Below, one piece after another: positions 1 through 6,740 of a DNA stretch of 23,458 bases; within the stretch, counting starts at the first letter, position 1; each line of letters starts with the position of its first letter. The notes beneath the pieces were generated by a model. The model did not search any database, was not told the origin of the DNA, and worked only from the letters and a program-made list of their open reading frames with translations. The stretch is from an uncultured Prevotella sp. Its GTDB lineage: Bacteria; Bacteroidota; Bacteroidia; Bacteroidales; Bacteroidaceae. The stretch lies in NCBI GenBank assembly GCA_900554545.1, contig USHW01000035.1, forward strand, positions 1 through 23,458. The letters run 5' to 3'. Made by a program: the position numbers and the translations under genes.

Positions 1-3
1 CCT

Positions 4-1556
4 ATGGCACAGAAGACATCCATCAACATCAAGCCGTGCAACATCGGCAGCAGCGAAGCGCACAACAGGCGGACAGCGGAATACCTCGCCAATATCCGCA
101 GTGAGAAGTTCTACATCCGTACCGACCTCATGGCAGGAAACGAGACATGGGTATCACCTGATTTCGGCGAAGACACGCTCACCGACCGTTACAATCAGAT
201 AGCCGCTATGGTCAAGGAAAAGACAGGTCGGGCGATGCAGACCAAAGACCGGGAAAGGGTGAACAAGAAGACGGGCAAGGTGACCATCGTCCGTGGCAGC
301 ACTCCGCTCAAGGAGGGCGTGGTTGTCATCAAGGACGACACCACAATGGAGCAGCTGCGGCACTTCTGTGAGGTGTGTAAGCAGCGTTGGGGAATCACAG
401 CTTTACAAATCTTCATCCACCGTGACGAGGGACATTACGGCACTCCCGGAGATACCGCCACATGGAAGCCAAATCTTCACGCCATATCGTATGGGACTGG
501 ATGACCCACGATACGGGAAAGTCCTGCAAGCTGGACGAGAAAGCCATGAGCGAGATGCAGACCGTTTTGGCTGAGTGTCTGGAAATGGAAAGGGGCACCT
601 CAAAGGAGCAGACGGGAAAGGAGCATCTTGAACGCGCTGACTTCATTCTTGCCAAGCAGAAGCAGGAAGCCGAACAGGTAAAGGCGGAAAAGGAAGCAGC
701 CGAAGCCGACAGGGATGCTGCGATCCGTGAGACGGACAATGCCAAATCCGAACATGAAAAACTACAAATCGGGAACGAAGAGAAGCAGCGGCGCAGTGAG
801 GAACTTGACAGCGAAATCGCCGAAAATGAGGAACGTGCGCGAGAGGTTGACAGGGAGAATACGGACAGCATAAAGTCCGGCATCGCCAACTTTTTCGGCA
901 AGGGCAAGTACGCAGCCATCGAGCAGGAGAACGAGAGACTGAAAGCCAAGAACGAGCATATCAAAGAATCGTTCCCCTATGCCGTCAGGAAAGAGGTGGC
1001 GAAGCGGACTAAAGCACTGACCGAGGCAAAGCGGGCGGTCGAACTGGAGCGTGACAGTGCTATGGCAATCGCTGACAGCTTTGAATCCGAGAGGGACACG
1101 GCACTGCGGCAGCTCCGGGAGCAGAAGACCGGGGAGCAGCATCGCATCAGCATGGCGGTAAGCCGAGCCACAGCGGAGAAGGACAAGACCATCCGCCTGC
1201 TGCAAAGTGCGCTGAAAGCAAGCAGGCATATCCTCAGCCTGTTTGCGGATATGCTCTACAAGACCAACGAAGTATTCAGGCGAGCCATAGATGCGATTAT
1301 CCATTTCGGTACGGAGCAGCACAAGTCCGTCTTTTCCCCCTCCGAAGCCGCTGACATCAAGAGCGTGATGCAGGAATATGGGGAAACGCCCGAACAGCAT
1401 TCTGCTGTCGGCGCATGGCTTTGTGACTATGCGGAGAGCCGACAGCCTTTTGACGAAATAAAACATCGCCATACACTCAAAGAGGTTGGCGATGTCGCGG
1501 AGGGGAAATATGATTGGAAAATCAACTCTACACAGAGCAACGGGCTTTCACGGTGA
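4..1556 (+). pseudogene. MobV (Pre/Mob) relaxase, broken by a one-base frameshift
   Basis: Relaxases of this family nick a plasmid or mobilizable element at oriT and lead the strand during conjugative transfer. The first frame (4-504) gives an N-terminal domain starting MAQKTSINIKPCN and reaches the metal-binding histidine motif HRDEGHYGTP near residues 139-148. It then runs off frame at LHA|ISYGTG. The next frame resumes exactly as HIVWDWMTHDTGKSCKLDE and continues to 1556. Adding one C near 480-485 (CACGCC to CACGCCC) restores a 517-residue protein, so a single-base deletion, or a sequencing error, is the simplest reading. The rest is a long charged coiled coil (about residues 185-400), usual for MobV C-termini. 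The last ten codons after 1522 are not relaxase-like: they come from the inserted segment that follows. The cut falls inside the catalytic region, so the gene should be inactive if the frameshift is real. Confidence 0.85.
1414..1522 (+). repeat. Direct repeat copy 1: 3' end of the relaxase gene
   Basis: About 109 bases matching 2363-2468 with a few substitutions and one in-frame 3-base difference (AESRQPFDE here, AERQPFDE in copy 2). Both encode DEIKHRHTLKEVGDVAEG followed by a YDWKI motif. Similarity begins at CATGG and ends just after GATTGGAA. The two copies flank the kinase gene. Confidence 0.9.
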
Positions 1557-2113
1557 TATTCTCTTTTATAATGTAAGTAAATGCTTTTTCCCTTTATATG
1601 TTCTTTTATTATTGAAACGGTTTCTCCAATAGAATAATCAGTTGTATTTATTACAAATGATTCATAATCACCAATCTTGGCGAATTGCTCCCACATTACT
1701 TCTACTAACTCAATATTTGCTTCTTTGCTTAATTTCGTTCGTTCAATTGCGCGTTTCATCGTTTCTTCTTTGTCTGCTCTTAATACAATGTAGTGAACCT
1801 CATACCCCTCCTGTACAATCTTCATCCAAGGAGCTAAAAACCAAGGTCCTATTATTCCATCTACAATTACATCATACCCACCATGCGCATAACGTTTTGC
1901 GGCTTCTAAAAATGCTTCGACAACAACCAAATTCTGTTCTTGTGATTCAGGTAAATGTGGGGGTATTGCACCTTTACTCAAATAATGATAAAAATCATCT
2001 GTATGCATATGTACAGACTTTGCAAAATCAGATTCGTGTGCAACAATTGACGCTATTGTAGTCTTTCCTGTTCCGGGAGAACCGGTAATTATAATAATTC
2101 TACCTTGATGCAT
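1427..2113 (-). CDS. Small P-loop kinase / AAA_33-like ATPase
   Basis: This is a 228-residue nucleotide-binding protein. Walker A is GSPGTGKTT at residues 11-19, after four isoleucines forming the first beta strand. HTDDFYHYL (about 37-45) and IVDGIIGPW (83-91) sit where chloramphenicol-phosphotransferase-like and zeta-like kinases carry substrate-binding acids, and KEETMKRAIERT (115-126) looks like the arginine-bearing lid. The family phosphorylates small molecules; the substrate cannot be told from the sequence, and a resistance or toxin role is only possible. No antitoxin gene is adjacent. The gene is AT-rich compared with the relaxase. Residues from about 198 onward are read antisense from the relaxase repeat, so the natural C-terminus was probably near residue 180-197 and the original stop is lost. 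It converges with the relaxase and overlaps its end by about 130 bases. Confidence 0.75.
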   Translation of the reverse strand: MHQGRIIIITGSPGTGKTTIASIVAHESDFAKSVHMHTDDFYHYLSKGAIPPHLPESQEQNLVVVEAFLEAAKRYAHGGYDVIVDGIIGPWFLAPWMKIVQEGYEVHYIVLRADKEETMKRAIERTKLSKEANIELVEVMWEQFAKIGDYESFVINTTDYSIGETVSIIKEHIKGKSIYLHYKREYHRESPLLCVELIFQSYFPSATSPTSLSVWRCFISSKGCRLSA

Positions 2114-2141
2114 ATATTTATATCTTATTTTTATGTATCCG

Positions 2142-2149
2142 CAAAAATA
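2142..2149 (-). promoter_or_regulatory. -7 element for the kinase gene
   Basis: TATTTTTG on the minus strand matches TAnnTTTG and lies 29 bases before the kinase ATG. No clear TTTG was seen at the right upstream distance, so only half the promoter is supported. Confidence 0.45.
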
Positions 2150-2362
2150 TAAAAAGTGTCGTTCTTATGAAGAAAAAACGATATTAAAATAGGAATATAT
2201 TAAAAATGAGCTACTTATGAGTATTTCTCATAGAACGAGGTAATGACTTGGGAATAGTCACAAATTCTGTGATGTGTGGTGTATTTCTGTCAAACAACTT
2301 TTATTTGATGCAAATGTACACAAATAAAACGAACGAAAAGAAGAATAAGCATTTTTTCTTTC

Positions 2363-2502
2363 CATGGTATTGTGACTATGCGGAGAGACAGCCCTTTGAC
2401 GAAATAAAACATCGCCATACACTCAAAGAGGTTGGCGATGTCGCGGAAGGTCGGTATGATTGGAAGATTGAGAGAGGACATGAACAAGAAATATCAATGT
2501 GA
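2363..2502 (+). pseudogene. Second copy of the relaxase 3' end (fragment)
   Basis: The frame reads CDYAERQPFDEIKHRHTLKE and on through YDWKIERGHEQEISM to a TGA stop at 2500-2502. The first about 105 bases duplicate 1414-1522. The ending IERGHEQEISM is more likely the original relaxase terminus than the one in copy 1, because copy 1 changes into kinase-segment DNA immediately after the repeat. There is no relaxase sequence 5' of CATGG at 2363, so this is a fragment, not a gene. Bases 2150-2362 are AT-rich with no gene seen; a small hairpin (TATGAG/CTCATA) lies near 2216-2232. Confidence 0.8.
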
Positions 2503-2601
2503 AAAACGGAAATGCTTTCTATCCTATACAAAAAACTATTTTTACCTATGTTTATTACCTTATCAGATGGTTTTCATTTTGGAATAAAAAAACTACTCAA
2601 T

Positions 2602-2635
2602 TTTGATAGCGGATAAAAGTTTTTGCGTAATTTTG
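2602..2635 (+). promoter_or_regulatory. Bacteroidota-type promoter for the DUF6624 gene
   Basis: TTTG at 2602-2605 and TAATTTTG at 2628-2635, an exact TAnnTTTG match, with a spacing of 22 bases, slightly long. It overlaps the TTG codon at 2623, which argues that translation starts later, at ATG 2659. Confidence 0.6.
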
Positions 2636-2658
2636 CAATAAAAATAAATATTAGATTT

Positions 2659-3432
2659 ATGCTAAGGAATTTGTTTCATGTTTGCTTGTTTTTACTGTTT
2701 TGCAATAAATTGGAGGGTCAAAATTTGTCAAACATAATTGATAGCTGTTATTATTATCTTGATATGCAAGATACTACATCATTTAACAATACCTATATTG
2801 AACTTCTTGATGCATACGAAAAAGAATACAATGCAGAACTATATTCTATTGAAAATGAATTAGAAGAAATGAGAATCAAGGACCAGAGTATACGTCTGTT
2901 GTTGATTGACGCTCGAAAGAAGAATCAAGATGTCGATAAAATACAAAAAATAATGCATGACATAGATAGTAAAAATGCTATCAGAGTTACTGAAATTATT
3001 GACCAATATGGCTGGCTTGCACCCGATGAAATTGGCTATAAAGCAAATGAAGCTCTTTTCCTTTGTATACAGCATTCGCAAGACTCTATAATTCAGAATA
3101 AGTATTTACCTATATTGAAAGAAGCAGTCCTAAAAGGTGCGGCTCAAGGATGGCAATATGCTTTTTTAACAGACAGATGCCTTATGAATCAAGCACAAAA
3201 ACAAATTTATGGTACGCAAAGAATAACCAAAGATGGGATAGATTATTTAGTCCCTTTACAAGATATTGACAAAGTTGATTCACTCCGAAAGGAAATGGGA
3301 CTTGAGCCTTTGAATGAATATATGAACGATTGTGGACTAAAAAACGGATGGAGCAAAGAGTTTTACAAAAGCAATATAAAACTGCATGAATCAATTTTTA
3401 ATTCATGGTATCAATCATTCAAACAACACTAA
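2659..3432 (+). CDS. DUF6624-type secreted protein
   Basis: This is a 257-residue protein with an N-terminal signal sequence (MLRNLFHVCLFLLFCNKLEG), so it is probably exported; LLFC is a poor lipobox, so lipoprotein status is doubtful. The middle and end carry a recognisable DUF6624 pattern: DQYGWLAPDEIGYKANEALF, an IQHSQDSIIQNKYLPILKEA-like helix, AFLTDRCLMNQAQKQIYGTQ, and GLEPLNEY. The family's function is unknown. ATG 2659 is preferred over TTG 2623 because the promoter -7 box lies on top of the earlier codon. The gene is clearly AT-rich and differs in codon use from the GC-rich chromosome to the right, in keeping with import on the mobile element. It stands alone, between the relaxase fragment and an AraC stub. 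Confidence 0.7.
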   Translation: MLRNLFHVCLFLLFCNKLEGQNLSNIIDSCYYYLDMQDTTSFNNTYIELLDAYEKEYNAELYSIENELEEMRIKDQSIRLLLIDARKKNQDVDKIQKIMHDIDSKNAIRVTEIIDQYGWLAPDEIGYKANEALFLCIQHSQDSIIQNKYLPILKEAVLKGAAQGWQYAFLTDRCLMNQAQKQIYGTQRITKDGIDYLVPLQDIDKVDSLRKEMGLEPLNEYMNDCGLKNGWSKEFYKSNIKLHESIFNSWYQSFKQH

Positions 3433-3517
3433 AAGTATAATCCGCAAATCCGCCCGATTGCGTTTTTAGAACGAAGCGACTGTTTTTTGGTGATGACAAA
3501 CGGTATTCAAATGGTGA

Positions 3518-3688
3518 TTGTCACCTGCGCTGTATGAAATCAAAAAGTTGGTGAATGACCCTGCCCTTACGCTGACTGACATTGTCGACCGGATGTGTTT
3601 CTATAACTTGTCGCATTTCAGTCGTTATGCCAAACGGGTATTGGGGGTATCACCTGCTGAATACAGAAAGAAAGGACAAATAATATAG
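3518..3688 (+). pseudogene. C-terminal stub of an AraC-family regulator
   Basis: An open frame with no start codon reads LYEIKKLVNDPALTLTDIVD, then RMCFYNLSHFSRYAKRVLGV, then SPAEYRKKGQII and a TAG stop. This is the second helix-turn-helix of an AraC/XylS regulator (FYNLSHFSRYAKRVLGVSPAEYRK is the family signature region). An in-frame TGA at 3515 and the absence of the first helix-turn-helix and sensor domain show that only about the last 50 residues survive. It is probably cargo or chromosomal regulator debris at the element edge. Bases 3433-3517 show nothing else. Confidence 0.75.
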
Positions 3689-3701
3689 AATTTTCTATGT
3701 C

Positions 3702-3723
3702 GGCGGCTAATTTCTTAGCCGCC
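3702..3723 (+). terminator. Terminator after the AraC stub
   Basis: GGCGGCTAA, loop TTTC, TTAGCCGCC: a perfect 9-base-pair stem 14 bases after the TAG stop, followed by ATTTCTATTCATTT. Confidence 0.7.
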
Positions 3724-3932
3724 ATTTCTATTCATTTGTACCTCTATTGCTCCATAAAATATATAAAACAGTGGGGTTCAGTAATAGTTAATAATTCCCC
3801 GACAGTACTAATAGCTTTCCATATATTCAATAATTTTGCAAGGCGAATAATGTTTAAGCGTATTCAATTCCATTTAAAGAGCTGGCGAATAAGTCCGTGT
3901 GGGAACAAAACGGGAACAATATATATAAAATA
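3724..3932. other. AT-rich gap with no gene seen; GGGAAC direct repeat
   Basis: No convincing coding region. GGGAACAAAACGGGAAC at 3901-3917 is a short direct repeat (two GGGAAC, 11 bases apart). Its place between the element debris and the tRNA 3' end would suit a recombinase arm site, but this is a guess. Confidence 0.3.
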
Positions 3933-3972
3933 AAATCGGCTAAGTATTGATATTCAATTACTTAGCCGATTT
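3933..3972 (-). terminator. Terminator of tRNA-Leu
   Basis: AAATCGGCTAAGTA (3933-3946) pairs with TACTTAGCCGATTT (3959-3972), 14 perfect pairs, extended by TTGA/TCAA around a one-base bulge. On the minus strand the stem is followed by TTTATTTTATATA, and it begins six bases after the tRNA 3' end. Confidence 0.8.
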
Positions 3973-3977
3973 ACTCG

Positions 3978-4059
3978 TACCCAGAGCCGGGGTCGAACCG
4001 GCACGGGTTGCCCCACTGGTGTTTGAGACCAGCGCGTCTACCGATTCCGCCATCTGGGC
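3978..4059 (-). tRNA. tRNA-Leu (anticodon CAA)
   Basis: On the minus strand the gene begins GCCCAGATGGCGGAATCGGT, has the anticodon arm CTGGT-CTCAAAC-ACCAG with anticodon CAA, a long variable arm (TGGGGCAACCCG) as in class II tRNAs, the T-loop GGTTCGACCCC, and ends TCTGGGT plus discriminator A. The length is 82 and CCA is not encoded. G1 pairs with U72 as a wobble. The 3' end faces the accessory DNA at 1-3977. The tRNA-Leu 3' end is a known attachment site for NBU1-type mobilizable units in Bacteroides, which suits the element remains here. Confidence 0.95.
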
Positions 4060-4071
4060 TTAAAAGTGGTG

Positions 4072-4102
4072 CAAAGATAAGTAGAAAATCTGAATTGACA
4101 AA
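4072..4102 (-). promoter_or_regulatory. Promoter of tRNA-Leu
   Basis: On the minus strand TTTG (4099-4102), exactly 19 bases, then TATCTTTG (4072-4079): a textbook Bacteroidota sigma-70-type promoter 12 bases before the tRNA. Confidence 0.85.
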
Positions 4103-4128
4103 TTTTTAATTGAAAAAACTTAAAATAA

Positions 4129-4159
4129 TTGGCTGTAAGGGCTTTTATGACTATCTTCG
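4129..4159 (+). promoter_or_regulatory. Promoter of manC
   Basis: TTGG (4129-4132), 19 bases, TATCTTCG (4152-4159), one base off TAnnTTTG. It ends about 26 bases before the ATG. Confidence 0.6.
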
Positions 4160-4185
4160 TATCGTAAAAACAAATCTATGTGGTT

Positions 4186-5280
4186 ATGAATGGAAACAAG
4201 GATAATTATTGTTTGATTTTAGCCGGGGGGAAGGGGCGCAGGCTGTGGCCGTGCAGCCGGGAGGCACGTCCCAAGCAGTTTCTTGACTTCTTCTCAACCG
4301 GGCGCACGCTGCTCCAGCAGACGTATGACCGCATGTCAGCCTTCATTCCGGCAGGCAACATATATGTAAGCACGAACCGCATCTATACCTCCCTTGTGGA
4401 GGAGCAGCTGCCCGAACTGCCCAAGGAAAACATCCTCAGCGAGCCTATTTTCCGCAACACGGCCCCGAGCCTGGCCTGGGCCACTTACCGCATATTTCAC
4501 GCCAACGAGGGGGCGAGGCTCGTGGTGGTGCCGTCTGACCAGGCTGTGTTCAAGGAGGACGAGTTCAGGAAAAATGTTGTTGACGGGCTTGACTTTGTTG
4601 GCGGCTGCGACTGCATGCTCACAATGGGCGTGAAGCCTACGCGCCCGGAGCCGGGCTACGGCTACATCCAGCTGGGCGAGGCCGTGGGCTGCGGCAATGT
4701 GTTCAAGGTAAAGTCGTTCACGGAGAAGCCCGACCGCGAGTTCGCCCGTATGTTCATGGAGAGCGGCGAGTTTTATTGGAACACGGGGCTGTTCCTTGCC
4801 AACGTGCGCTGCCTTGCCGAAACGCTGAAGAGGATTATTCCGCCGGTGCTGCGCAACTTCAAGAGCGGCGAGGGGGCGGATTACAGCATAGAGGCCGAGA
4901 AGGAGTTTGTCGAGGCCAACTTCCCGTCTTACCCCAACCTGTCGATTGACTACGGCATCCTTGACAAGAACGAGAACGTGTGCGTGATGAAGTGCGACTT
5001 CGGCTGGGCCGACCTCGGCATGTGGCATTCGATGTACGAGAGCCTTCGCAAGGGCGACGGCGACAACGTGCTAATAGGGTCGCACGTGGTGACGGAGGAA
5101 TGCCGTAACAACATAATAAAGATGCCCAACGACCATCTGGCCGTAATCAACGGACTTGACGGGTACATCGTGGTGGAAGAGGGCAACGTGCTGCTTATTT
5201 GCCGGAAAGAGGACTCGTCGGCCCTTATCCGCAAGTATGTCAATGAAGTCCAGGTGAAATACGGAGAGGAATTTATTTAA
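4186..5280 (+). CDS. manC: Mannose-1-phosphate guanylyltransferase
   Basis: Makes GDP-mannose from mannose-1-phosphate and GTP in the cytoplasm, feeding GDP-mannose and GDP-fucose for surface polysaccharides. The 364-residue product starts MNGNKDNYCLILAGGKGRRL and has the nucleotidyltransferase signature LAGGKGRRLWP followed by SREARPKQFL. Further motifs are VVPSDQAV, GYGYIQLGE, VKSFTEKPD, FYWNTGLF and SIDYGILDKNENV, with a C-terminal left-handed helix part (NNIIKMPNDHLAVINGLDGY). It lacks the fused phosphomannose-isomerase domain of long enterobacterial ManC, as is usual for the short Bacteroidota form. ATG 4186 is chosen over GTG 4180 because of the family N-terminus. It is a single gene; the exopolysaccharide genes at 19.6-23.3 kb are a plausible consumer. 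The TAA stop touches the hairpin repeat that follows. Confidence 0.93.
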   Translation: MNGNKDNYCLILAGGKGRRLWPCSREARPKQFLDFFSTGRTLLQQTYDRMSAFIPAGNIYVSTNRIYTSLVEEQLPELPKENILSEPIFRNTAPSLAWATYRIFHANEGARLVVVPSDQAVFKEDEFRKNVVDGLDFVGGCDCMLTMGVKPTRPEPGYGYIQLGEAVGCGNVFKVKSFTEKPDREFARMFMESGEFYWNTGLFLANVRCLAETLKRIIPPVLRNFKSGEGADYSIEAEKEFVEANFPSYPNLSIDYGILDKNENVCVMKCDFGWADLGMWHSMYESLRKGDGDNVLIGSHVVTEECRNNIIKMPNDHLAVINGLDGYIVVEEGNVLLICRKEDSSALIRKYVNEVQVKYGEEFI

Positions 5281-5375
5281 AGGTGAAAAGGTGAGAAGGT
5301 GAAAAGGTGAGACGTTGTTTTGTAATCAATATGGTAACAATGTCTCACCTTTTCACCTTCTCACCTTTTCACCTT
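5280..5375. terminator. Long inverted repeat between convergent manC and HIT genes
   Basis: Left arm 5280-5313 and right arm 5342-5375 are perfect reverse complements over 34 bases, made of repeated AAGGTGAAAAGGTGAGA words. Six more pairs (5314-5319 with 5336-5341, one a G-U) lengthen the stem to 40. The arms are symmetrical, so both manC and the HIT gene could use it as a terminator. Both stop codons abut it: the last base of the manC TAA is the first base of the arm, and the HIT TGA starts TGAGAAGGTG at 5379 on the minus strand. Confidence 0.85.
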
Positions 5376-5376
5376 C

Positions 5377-5766
5377 TCAAAACTTTTCCCTTATCTTCCT
5401 TGCCGTTTCCTCAAATTCGGCTTCGGTGAGCTTGAGTTTCGGGTTGGCGAAGTTCATGTCGCCCTCGCTCTGCATCGGCACGAGGTGTATGTGGGCGTGG
5501 GCCACTTCGAGGCCGAGCACCGCCATGCCCACCTTGCGGCAGGGGAAGGCGGCCTTTATGGCCTTTGCCACTCGCTTGGCGAAGACAATCATTTCGGCAA
5601 GCTCGTCGTCTTCAAGGTCGAAGAAGTAATCCACCTCGCGGCGCGGGATAACCAGCGTGTGTCCCTTTGCCAGCGGATTGATGTCGAGGAAGGCGTAGAA
5701 CTTGTCGTCCTCGGCGCATTTGTAGCTCGGTATTTCGCCGGCTGCTATTTTTGAGAATATGTCCAT
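5377..5766 (-). CDS. HIT-family nucleotide hydrolase
   Basis: This is a 129-residue histidine-triad protein. The triad HAHIHLVP is at residues 90-97; the second histidine acts as nucleophile in the family, which hydrolyses purine nucleoside phosphoramidates or dinucleotides. The N-terminus MDIFSKIAAGEIPSYKCAED and the segment FLDINPLAKGHTLVIPRR (about 27-43) are typical of the HinT-like branch, and the length is normal. The substrate is not set by sequence. It is flanked on both sides by unusual repeats: its stop codon opens the arm of the 5280-5375 hairpin, and the octamer array begins only seven bases before its ATG. It therefore may be translated from a leader containing that repeat. Confidence 0.92.
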   Translation of the reverse strand: MDIFSKIAAGEIPSYKCAEDDKFYAFLDINPLAKGHTLVIPRREVDYFFDLEDDELAEMIVFAKRVAKAIKAAFPCRKVGMAVLGLEVAHAHIHLVPMQSEGDMNFANPKLKLTEAEFEETARKIREKF

Positions 5767-5773
5767 TTGTTTA

Positions 5774-6078
5774 GGTTTTACGGTTATAAGGTTATGAGGT
5801 TTTACGGTTATGGGGTTATACGGTTATGAGGTTATACGGTTATGAGGTTATACGGTTATGAGGTTATACGGTTGTGAGGTTTTGCGGTTGTGAGGTTTTG
5901 CGGTTGTGAGGTTTTGCGGTTGTGAGGTTTTGCGGTTGTGAAGTCCTTTGTTTATGGTTCTGCTTACGGCCAAGTTTTAATAACCTGTAACCGTAAACCC
6001 TGTCCCTTACAACCTCATAACCGTACAACCTCATAACCGTAAAACCTCATAACCTCATAACCTCATAACCCCATAACC
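5774..6078. repeat. Octamer array GGTTnTnn: 21 forward and 9 reverse copies
   Basis: Bases 5774-5941 are exactly 21 head-to-tail octamers, each starting GGTT. They alternate as 16-base pairs: GGTTATAC GGTTATGA in the left half, GGTTTTGC GGTTGTGA in the right half. Bases 6007-6078 are nine octamers in the opposite orientation (such as TCATAACC, GTACAACC, CCATAACC), also in phase. A 65-base unrepeated spacer lies between. The two arrays can fold into a very long imperfect hairpin. This fills the gap downstream of greA and upstream of the HIT gene; no gene or promoter was seen inside. Confidence 0.93.
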
Positions 6079-6086
6079 GCAAAACA

Positions 6087-6554
6087 TTACTCTACACTGA
6101 TATTGTCAATCCTCAGCTTGATGGTTCCGCGCGGTATCTTGATTTCCACCTCGTCGCCCACTTTCTTGTTGAGCAGTCCTTGCGCGATTGGGGTCTTGAT
6201 TGATATTTTCCCTTCGCGCAGGTTGGCCTCGCTCTCGCTCACGATGGTGTAGGTCATCTTGGCCTTGGTGGTGAGGTTGGTCATCTCCACCTTCGAGAGA
6301 ATCTGCACGCAGTCGGTGCTCAGGCGCGACGTGTCGACGATTTTCGCCTCCGAGATAGCCAGCTTCAGCTTGTTGATTTTGTCCTCGAGGTGAGCCTGCG
6401 CCTCCTTTGCGGCGTCGTATTCAGAGTTCTCGCTAAGGTCGCCCTTGTCGCGCGCCTCGGCTATGGCCGCCGACGCTTTCGGGCGCTCCACGCTTTCCAG
6501 ATGTTTCAGTTCGGCCACAAGCTTGTCGTAGCCTTCTTGTGACATGTAAGCCAT
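6087..6554 (-). CDS. greA: Transcription elongation factor GreA
   Basis: GreA enters the RNA polymerase secondary channel and stimulates cleavage of the backtracked transcript. The 155-residue product starts MAYMSQEGYDKLVAELKHLE and is the normal family length. The N-terminal coiled coil (about 1-75) has the acidic tip region ARDKGDLSENSEYDAAKEAQ, including the conserved D-SEN-EY acids. The C-terminal FKBP-like domain has ISIKTPIAQGLLNKKVGDEV and ends LRIDNISVE. The frame stays open upstream to 6611, but the extension contains a leader hairpin and is unlike GreA, so ATG 6554 is the start. A promoter and a terminator-like hairpin in the leader suggest attenuation. Confidence 0.96.
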   Translation of the reverse strand: MAYMSQEGYDKLVAELKHLESVERPKASAAIAEARDKGDLSENSEYDAAKEAQAHLEDKINKLKLAISEAKIVDTSRLSTDCVQILSKVEMTNLTTKAKMTYTIVSESEANLREGKISIKTPIAQGLLNKKVGDEVEIKIPRGTIKLRIDNISVE

Positions 6555-6586
6555 AATCTTGATATATTTAGTTATTGTTTTCCGGG

Positions 6587-6629
6587 AAAGACAAAAAGAG
6601 AATTCCGACATTTTCCTGAATGTCGGAAT
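6587..6629 (-). terminator. Terminator-like hairpin in the greA leader
   Basis: ATTCCGACATT (6602-6612) and AATGTCGGAAT (6619-6629) form a perfect 11-base-pair stem with a six-base loop. On the minus strand it is followed by TTCTCTTTTTGTCTTT (6601 down to 6586). It lies after the greA promoter and about 48 bases before the ATG, so it could stop transcription early and yield a short leader RNA. Confidence 0.7.
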
Positions 6630-6670
6630 CCCCGCTTTGTTCCCTATGTCTTATCGTTGTTTTCCGGCTG

Positions 6671-6701
6671 CAAAGATAGTCATTGTTTTCCGTCCGGGCA
6701 A
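6671..6701 (-). promoter_or_regulatory. Promoter of greA
   Basis: On the minus strand TTG (6699-6701), 20 bases, TATCTTTG (6671-6678). The predicted RNA start near 6664 gives a leader of about 110 bases that includes the hairpin at 6602-6629. Confidence 0.75.
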
Positions 6702-6740
6702 TTTTTTCAAGCTAAAAAAGATTAAGGCTGGAGCGGTTTT

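Noticed and set aside
762..1472. Leftward open frame opposite the relaxase coiled coil
   Set aside because: Composition mirrors the charged coiled coil; no domain or promoter.
1427..2113. Zeta toxin of a toxin-antitoxin pair
   Set aside because: The fold class fits loosely, but no epsilon-like antitoxin is adjacent and zeta-specific motifs were not recognised; left as a generic P-loop kinase.
3697..3933. 78-codon frame before tRNA-Leu
   Set aside because: It starts on top of the AraC-stub terminator hairpin and has mixed, unrecognisable composition.
5774..6078. CRISPR array
   Set aside because: Units are 8 bases with no unique spacers and occur in mirrored blocks; no cas genes are near.
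6555..6611. N-terminal extension of GreA
   Set aside because: It overlaps the leader hairpin tail and does not match GreA, whose usual start is at 6554.
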